Source: Rallus limicola
Lineage: Eukaryota; Chordata; Aves; Gruiformes; Rallidae
Assembly (NCBI GenBank): GCA_022605955.1
Contig: JAKCOZ010000008.1
Coordinates: 39,444,547 to 39,508,546, forward strand
Direction of reading: 5' to 3'
Length of the DNA: 64,000 nt
Shown here: piece by piece, positions 24,701 to 33,700 of the stretch
Layout: every line of letters begins with the position of its first letter
Numbering within the stretch: the stretch's first letter is position 1
The notes under the pieces: generated by a model
What the model saw: only the letters and a program-made list of their open reading frames with translations
Told to the model about the DNA's origin: nothing
Database searches by the model: none
Made by a program: the position numbers and the translations under genes

Positions 24701-27700
24701 TCCATGATTCAATAACTCTGTGCTAGCAAGGACTGTTGCAGTGTGTGGCTGGGCTGTCTGCAGGAAGAGGAGACCCGTGGGTTTGTTCTGCAGCTTTTGC
24801 TTCTCATGCTTAAGTACTTTTCTAACTACTGCTAGAAGAGCTTTGGAAATTCCAGTGCTGCTTCTTCAAACATTGTGGGGCTTAAACATCACCTCAGCAA
24901 AGCCCCTGGCAGCGAGGGAACCAGACTGCAGAGCTGAGGCCAAGCGTTGCAGGCTGGTGACGAGGCGGCTGGTTTGTGGCCACAGGTATCCCCATCCACA
25001 GCAGGTGCCCCGGCTTCCCTGCCCTTAGCCAGCCGGCCTGGGGAGGGAGGTCAGCCCAAAGCCCACAGTCTTGCCTGGCTGCTGAGTAGATCACCATTAA
25101 CTGTAATGAGATCTGAACCCCCAGCTCCAATCAAGGCAGCTGTATCTAAGTGCTGGAAGCCTCAGCCCAAAGCCCTGTACTTTATTGCTAGAAAAGCTTG
25201 TATTTTAAACCTCAGTTGTATTTCCAAGTTTGTTAAAGGCTGTGAAAGAAAATTCTTGCAGTAACTTAAAGCCAGAATCCCAGGCCTGGGTGATGGTCTC
25301 TTCAGCCAGGGGACAGGAGCTGGGACAAGGGGCAATGGGCTCAAGCTGTGCCAGGGCAGGGTCAGCTCAGCTGGGAGGGCAAAGTTCTTCCCTGGCAGAG
25401 TTGTCAGGGCCTGGCCCAGGCTGCCCAGGGAGGGGGCTGAGTCCCTGCCCCTGGGTGTGTTGAACAGAGGGGAGATGAGGTGCTCAGGGGTCTGGGGCAG
25501 CACAGGGCAGGGATGGCTGGACTCCATGAGCTTAAAGGGCTTTTCTAACCCAGTGACTCTGGGATTCTGTGAAGCAGTTTAAGGGAGCCCAGCACAAATG
25601 CAGGGCTGTTCTGGCAGCGGGATGCGTGCAGCTCGGCTGGGGTGCAAAGGGCAGGCTTTCCTTTTGGTGCTGAGGTGCTGAGGGACTTGCAGGCACACAA
25701 GGAGGGTGGTTTGCCCGCTGCTGGGTGGCTTCTGGAGGCACCAACTGCCGTTTCTGACTGAGGGTCTCACAGTTCAGCTTTCCCTGAGGGAGTGATCCTG
25801 CCCACCTCTGGGATGTGCTGGAAACCACATCATCATTGGGCACCTCAGTGGGGATGTGAAGTTAGAGTCTGCTCCTGAAGTGGGTGCTGGCAGTACACTG
25901 TCCTTCTAGCTCATCTTACTCTGGATTTCACTGAGCACCCCATAAGCTGACCTCTGAAGTTCAGGCAGGTGTCACAGCTATGCTGCCATAGTCATGTGCT
26001 GGCCAAGAGGAAGGGTTGGAAGTCTGGTCCGTTGTGATTGACTGCTGTTGTGTCTGGCAGATGTTACTTGTTCCATTAAAAAGAAAGTGTTTTTTTTGTT
26101 TTGTTTTGTTTTGTTTTTCCCTCCCTCTTAGGTGGAACGTATTGGGTATTCAAGGAGCCTTACTTAGCCTCTTTGTGGAGCCAATTTACTTCTCTAGCAT
26201 CATCTTGGGGAGTTTATATCATGGGGATCATCTATCCAGAGCCGTATACCAGAGGATAGCAGAGATAGAAGATCTACCACCTCTTTATACACTCAACAGA
26301 CCTTTACTTAGTGGCAAGTATCTAATGGAGAAGGCCGTGCCGGTAACGAAGTCTCTTCCAGTAGCAATGTGATTTCACAGTTTTCAAAACCTTGCAAGTT
26401 ATGTACTGTGAGTAAACTGCTTTCTGGTTACAACAGGGAACTTAACGTAGATACTCAGTCTGAAATCCCATAGGAAGGACCCTTCACGAGGTAGAAAGTG
26501 GAAGGAGCTGGGGGGGTGAGCCTCTGGATGGGGTTCCGTGGAACTGCTGTCCAGAGCGTGCCCACAGCGATCCGTGAGGGAAGCTGGCCCTGGCTTAGTG
26601 AAACCCTCTTCCCAGCCCTGAAAGAGCGTGTTAGCTCTCACTGTCCCTTCTCTTGCCATTGCAGATGTTCGTGGACCAGCCACACCAATAATCAGTGTGC
26701 CGAGATAGACACGTTTGATTCACCTTTCTAGATCAATAGCAAACTAAAAAAGGATGGAGAGAACATCCCAGCTGCCAGTGGCTGTGTTTTCTTTCTGTCC
26801 TTGGTCTCTGTTGGATGCAGCACTGGCTTTACTTAGCATGGCACCCAATGACCCAATAATGGCAACGTCTTCCTTTCCACCTGGTAGGTTAAACCACAGA
26901 TGCTGCCCCCAGTGCCCGGGGGCACGTTCTCTGGGAAGATCTTTAGCAGAGTATTGAATAAATCTGGGGGACAGCAGCATGGCAAGCCACAGCCCGTGGA
27001 TGCAGCTGGCCTTTCGTGGCTGCTGCCCAACGTTTCAGTCCTGTCCTTTGGCTTTGCGCTGATCCCGGGCTCTAGTGAGGCTCAGAGGAAGAGTGATAAT
27101 TTGAATTCACAGGTCATAACTTGTAATTGAGCTGTTATCTTCCAAGAAAAGTTCTGGAGTATCTGAAATCCTGGAGCCAGTAGTGGCTGCCAAGCCTTTA
27201 GAACCTCTCACCCTCCCTCTCCTCTGTGCGCATCGCTTGGGTTGTAGAGCGTGGCTTGTGGCATGTGTCTCTTCATTTTCCAGGGGTGGGGGGTGGGGGG
27301 GAGAAGGCTCAGTATTGGAAAGCATGTTTAAAATTTGAGGGAATTCTTTAAAATCACTTTAGAGAAGGGAGCAGGGAAAGGGGCCTATTGAACAGCTAGT
27401 GTTTCTTTAGCTAAGGAAGGTAACAAATAAGGATTCCCTGAAGGATGATGTATTAAAAGGTATTTGTCCTCATATTAGCATGTAAGTAGCATTTCCAAAG
27501 CTCACAGTACCAAATACTATGTTGTTGTTTGTGCACAGTAGCTGATGTATTGACTGTTTCTGCCTGATTTGGGGGGAATTTTAGTCAGTTCTTCAAAACA
27601 ACGGGTTTGGGGTGGGAGGAGCTGCCCTTTTCACAACTTAAAATGCTCCTTTGTCTTCTTAAAAATGATCTTTTTGCAATATGGGGGTGGCCTGTTTGCC

Positions 27701-30700
27701 AGGAAATAGCAGCATCTATTTAAACAGTCCAGCTGGGACATGCTGCTGAGCACCAGTGAGTTCAGAAACGGTCTCAGAGTGCTGACTTCTCATGAAAATC
27801 CACGTCTGGGACACGGATGGGAGGCTGGTTTTAAGGGGAGAACTGTGTTGATGGATTTTCTTCTACTGGTTCAGTCTTGAAGGCTTATCTTCTGAGCCAG
27901 GCTGTTGGGTTCAGCTGGGGCAGCTGTCCAGAAGAGCAGCTGCTCTTCGAGTCGCTGTGTGTCCTTACCTGGAATAAGCACCACAGAAATACCTGTCCCT
28001 GGCTCCATGTTCCTCCTGGTACCACACAGGCAGCTCTGTTTTGATGACTCGGGGTGTCATGATGGGTGAGAAGCTTCCCCTGAGCCAGCAGTGGCTCTGG
28101 CAGCTGGGAAGGGCGATGGGATCCTGGGCTCCATCAGCAGAGGGGTGGCAGCAGGGACAGGGAGGGGATTGTCCCTGTCTGCTCTGCCCTGGGGAGGCCC
28201 CAGCTGGAGTCCTGTGTCCAGAGCTGGGGCCCCAGGACAAGGAAGATGTGGGGCTGTTGGAGAGGGGTCAGAGGAGCCACGGAGATGCTCAGAGGGCTGG
28301 AGCAGCTCCCCTGTGGAGAGAGGCTGAGGGAGCTGGGCTGGGTCAGCCTGGAGAAGAGAAGGCTGTGGGGGGACCTCATTGCAGCCTGCCAGTCCCTGAA
28401 GGGAGCAGAGACACAGGAGGGGAATCAGCTTGTTCAAGGGCAGAGCCTGGCAGGACAAGGGGGATGGAGTGAAGCTGGAGGAGGGAAGGTTTAAATTGGA
28501 TCTTAGGGGAAGTTTTTTTACAGAGAGAGTGGTGAGGGGCTGGAAGGGGCTGCCCAGAGAGGGGGTGGGTGCCCCATCCCTGGGGGTGTTCAAGGCCAGG
28601 TTGGCTGGGGCCCTGGGCAACCTTGTGTAGCTCCAGGCCTGGAGGTTGGTGTCCCTGCCTGTGTCAGGGGGTTGGAGCTCTGTGACCCTTGGGGTCCCTC
28701 CCAACCCAGACCAGGCTGGGATTCTGTGATTCTATCTCATGTCTACCAGAGGAATGACCTAAAAGAGAAGCAGATGTTGTTTCCCCATCTTGCCTGTTTA
28801 GCTGAGAAAGTGCTGTAAAAAATGGGTTCTTTTTTCTCTCCCATAAACCAAGACAATTTGGGGCCATCAGTTAGTTACTGTTATCTACTGACAAAAGTTC
28901 TCTTTTCACCATCTTTCCTCATAGGAGATTCTCTACTTCCACCTTCTCTCCCCAGCAAGATAGAGGTGGGCGCTGATGTCAGAGTACCTGGTTTTCAGCT
29001 CAGGGATGTGGGAAACTCAGATTCACAGGACTGATGGGGTTGGAAGGGAACTACAGAGATCATGGAGGCATGTTGGTGGAAAACTCCCTCCCCATGAGGA
29101 CTCTTGGAAGCCTTTTCTTTGCAGGACCCAGCCTTTTGGGATGTCTTTACCACCGCAGCACTGAGGGCACGTGAGCTGTTGCTGGGCACCAGCCAGGTTG
29201 TTTGAGGAGTAGGCAGGTTCAATGCTTGTGAATTTCTAGAATAAACCAAAAAGAGATCCATTTCTCAATCAGATAGGAGGAGGAGGATTGTATAAATCAG
29301 CCAACAAGGAGGTGCCAGCCCGCAGGGTAATCTGCACAAACTCTTTTGGGGGCCATTGTGGTGGGTGGGATGAAGGAGTTTCTCCCAAGGTGGAAGTTGG
29401 GTGGCAGAGCTCAGCAGATCGTCCATTCAGAGAATCAGCCTATGAAGATCCTTGAGAGCAGAAGTCATTAAGTGTAGGAGAGTCCATTACATAGAAGAGT
29501 CAAGGGTTTTTCCATGGGGTGTGGGGGTCTGTGCCCGGCTGGAGACCAGACACCCACCAAAGCCGCTCTGTCACTGCCCTGTTCAGCTGGGCAGGGGAGA
29601 AAATCTCTCTGGAGAGGCTGAGGAGTGGAGAGAAGGGCAGGGAGAGACCATCCCCCAGTCAGTGTCCCGGGCAGGACAGACTCAGCAGGAATGAAGGACA
29701 GGAACTCTCTAACTGATGGCCCTGCCCTGCACCCCCAGGGACACCAGAGACGGGGATGGGAAGTGTGGCCAGAGCTTAAAGCTGCTCCCCCCACCCCTCC
29801 CTTCTCAGCAGGCTGCACTTCAGGCAGGATTTGGCTCCCTTCTGCCCCCCAGTGTGGCATGGGGAGGGGCAGGGACTGGGGGACTGGGGGTTTGGGCCAG
29901 TTCCTCACTAGATGTTCTCATCTTTAGCTGGGGGGAGCATCCCTCACCCCCTGCCCCTGCTGCACCCTGGGGTCCCACCCACAGCAGACAGTCCTCCAGG
30001 AACTTCTCCAGCCTGAGTCCTTTCCCACGGGGCCTCAGCTCTTCCCCAGCTGCCCCAGCCTGGGTCACTGCTATGGGGGCAGGCATCAATCACAGGATGG
30101 CTCTCAGTCCCTCAGACTGCTCCAGCCTGGTCCCCCATGGGGTCACAAACCTGCTCTGGCATGGGTCTCTCATCTCTCTCCTCTCTCTCTCCCTCTCCCA
30201 TCTCTGTCCCCAGAGAACTGTCAGGTGTTGTTATTTATACAAGTGCTGGCACAAGCTGTGACCTTTTCCTTATTACACCCCATTATAACAACCTGCAACA
30301 GTGAGTCCTGAGTGACAGGCTCTAAATAGCTCCACTGTGACAGTTCTCAAAGGAGAATAAAGTATTCTGGTTCCTATCCTAGCTTCCTCTCCTGCTACTG
30401 GTTTCATCTTGTGTTCATCTCTAGGCTTTGAGGGGGGTTGGAATCTGATCCACCTAAAGCATTACCAGGTGCTTTGCTTTTGGGGTGACCTTTCTTCCCT
30501 GACCGTGGCCCTCCTGCAGGGACTCCTCTGCCATCTCTCTGGGGTTTGCACAGAGGGTTCAGCAGTTGAGTAGGGCGTTCTTGTTATTTAATTCCATGTG
30601 AGACTCTGAGTCTGTGGGACTTTGGGTATTTATTTATTTCATCAAAATAACCTAAAGAATGTGTTTGTGTAATTATAGGGGTTGGAAGGGCCCCCCAGAG

Positions 30701-33700
30701 CCCATGGGCTGCACTGCCATCCACACCTCTCAGGGGTGCTGGGAAGGACAGGGGATGTGACGGTGGGGACTCTGCTCTTGCTGGGTCTTCCTCAAGCACT
30801 GCTGGTGTGTGGGGGGTGTATATATGTATATATGTATATATATTTATCTACATGTTCCCACTGAGCGGGGACCGGTGTGTGTGGGCCCCACGCCTCTCCT
30901 CACCGATTCACAGATCAGTGGGTGTCGATCCGTGGCATCCTGCTGCTCTCCCCTAGAAGAAAGATGACCTTCTCCCCACCTGCCCTGCCCTGCCAGGAGG
31001 GTGCAGAGAGGTGGGCGCTGGTCTCTGCAGCCAGGGGACAGGAGCTGGGACAAGGGGCAATGGGCTCAAGCTGGGCCAGGGCAGGGTCAGCTCAGCTGGG
31101 AGGGCAAAGTTCTTCCCTGGCAGAGTTGTCAGGGCCTGGCCCAGGCTGCCCAGGGAGGGGCTGAGTCCCTGCCCCTGGGGGTGTAGAACAGAGGGGAGAT
31201 GAGGTGCTCAGGGATCTGGGGCACCACAGGACAGGGACGGTTGGACTCCATGAGCTTAAAGGGCTTTTCCAACCTGGTGACTCTGTGACATGAGCAGAGA
31301 GCCCTTCAGGAAACTTTTTCTTTTGATTCCCAAATTTTTCAGCTAATGTTCCAAGAAAACAGGGAGCACAAGGGTCAGATTTTGTTCTTTCCTCCTTCGC
31401 TCAATCCCTGGCTGTTGATCATGGTGACCAGGCCGACGTAAACCCTAAATATACCAAAGCTTCAGGAAGTTCAATACAACAGATGTTTCAAAACACTGTT
31501 TACTGAGGAATTGAATACCCTCAGCACACCGAATTCATAGAATCATAGAATCCCAGACTGGTCTGAGTTGGAAGGGACCTCAAGGATCACAGAGCTGATC
31601 CCACAGGCAGGGCCACCAACCTCCAGGCCTGGAGCTACACAAGGTTGCCCAGGGCCCCAGCCAATCTGGCCTTGAACACCCCCAGGGATGGGGCACCCAC
31701 CCCCTCTCTGAGCAGCCCCTTCCAGCCCCTCACCACTCTCTCTGTAAAAAAAACTTCCCCTAATATCCAATTTAACTCTTCCCTCCTCCAGCTTCACTCC
31801 ATCCCCCTTGTCCTGCCAGGCTCTGCCCTTGAACAAGCTGATTCCCCTCCTGTGTCTCTGCTCCCTTCAGGGACTGGCAGGCTGCACTGAGGTCCCCCCA
31901 CAGCCTTCTCTTCTCCAGGCTGACCCAGCCCAGCTCCCTGGGTGTCTCAGGCCTCGTGGTTTTCTCGCTGGGCCCAGAGGTTCCATGAGCCAAGTCCCAT
32001 GCTCAGGTGCCCAGAGTTTCTTTATGAAATTGTGCTTCAGATATCATCAAGAAACACATCCTGGAGGGCATCTCTGCAGCCTTGGGGTGCCAGGGTGGGA
32101 ATGAACCCTTCCCCGGGCGCCTCGTGAAGGGACAGGTAGGGGAAGGGGGGTGGCAGCTGGAGCGCAGCCGGATTTATGCTGAAAGACTGAAAACAGTTGC
32201 TGGTTCCAGCTTAAAGTGGAGGGTGCTGAGGGTGCTGAGGGGGACAGGGCTTGTTTCATCTGACTGGGATGCCAGTGTCAGTGCCGATGCCTGCACTGCT
32301 CACACCATGCTCTGGGGCCCTGGGTTCAGCCAGCACAGAGGTGATTGCTTTCCAGCAGCAGGGAATGTCCTGTTTGGGAGCTGGGATGGGAGCAGTGCTG
32401 GTAACACAGGGATGTTTCTAGTTGCTGCCCAGCACTCAGGGGCTTCTCAGTTGTTCATATTTCCCTGCTAAGGAGAAGGGAGGGGACGCAGCCAGGACAG
32501 GTGACCAGAACTGGCCAAAGGGGTGTCTCATGCCAGTGACACCGTGCTCAGCATAAAGGGGGCTGGTGGGGGGAGGAGCAGGCAGCTCCAGGACACAGGG
32601 GTTTGGGGATGGTCTGGTTTCAGGACGGCTCTGAGCTGTACCTGAGCTGTGCAGCTCAGGGAGACACAGCACTGTGTGTCACCAGCCTCCTGTATTTTGC
32701 TGTAAAGCCCTGTTATTCTATCTCTCTCTGCTGTCCCAGCAACTCTCCTTATCCCAGCCTGCCAGGTTTTGGTTCTTGGGTTTTCTTCTCCCTTCCCAGC
32801 ACCCCCGCCTCCCTCAATTCTCCCCTTTCCCCCTTACAGAAGAAGCAGCTGCGTGGTGCCCGGCTCTTGGCCAGGGCAAACCCGCAGCACCAGTGCATCC
32901 TGTCAGAAATCGGTGGCAGTGCTGAAGGAAACACACTGGGCTGCTGCTGCCACACCGGCGCCTCCGTGCGTGGGGTGCTGCTGGCTCGGGTGCCACGCAG
33001 AGCTGGCTCTGGTTTCACCAGGGCGAGGGGAGAGGTGGCGGCACGGTGTGGGCACCCCTCAGGAAACGCTGCCTCTCCGGGTTAAGGCACTGGGAGCTGA
33101 GAGCTGAACTGTAAAGCCACGAGTGGAATCGTGACCTGGGGCCATAGTGTGGCACCTGTTCCAAAACACAATGAGCAACGTCCTTACAGCAGCAGAGCGA
33201 GAGGGGCCGATGGGAGGTGTACAACTGACACAACCTCCCGAGGTGGACGCGGCACGGTGCTCTTGTTCCTGGCCCCCTGCCTCAGACCTCTCCACGATCC
33301 CTTCCGCTGAGGAGGCTGGTTTCTCCCCACCCAGGGACGCACACTTGCCCCCTGCTAGGAAGGGCAGAAGGAAGAGAGCGCTTTAGCCAGGGTCAGGATG
33401 GGGTGTGCATGGCGATTCCTCTGCGAGTCGGTGAAAAACCTGCCAGAGAATGTCCCCAGAACGAAAAGATCCGCTGTAAGGGTGCTTAGTGATGTGCTTT
33501 GGGACGCTCTGCTGTCTTGCTTACTCCCAGTAACAACAAAACTGAAGAGCCAGTGATTCCCAGTGTCATTAAGCGTTGTTTCCTTGCAGGTATTAGCAAT
33601 GCAGAAGCCCGCCAGCCAGGGAAGGCACCGAACTTCAGCGTGAACTGGACGGTGGGAGACGCCGGCCTGGAAGTCATTAATGCTACGACTGGCAAAGATG

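Larger units (their letters stand above)
16759..26131 (+). other. ADARB1: ADARB1 intron (9.4 kb), CR1-rich
   Basis: The largest intron in the window. It holds a C24 run at 17516-17539 and CR1 pieces in both orientations: + at 17795-18472, 18893-19565, 22340-23658, 24410-24717 and 25288-25573; - at 20048-20575 and 21191-21745. 25574-26131 ends in a T-rich polypyrimidine tract before the exon. No exon was seen. Confidence 0.7.
26314..33589 (+). other. ADARB1: ADARB1 GC-AG intron (7.3 kb)
   Basis: Begins GC (26314-26315) and ends AG (33588-33589). It contains CR1 copies at 28062-28735 (+), 30968-31290 (+) and 31533-31946 (-), a probable ERV-derived patch near 29530-30350, and a solo LTR near 32315-32900. 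26314-28061 is free of recognised repeats and has AT-rich stretches; nothing coding was found there. Confidence 0.8.

Noticed and set aside
27905..27990. Possible third LTR start (GGGTTCAGCTGGGGC)
   Set aside because: The shared phrase is too short and the next LTR blocks are missing.
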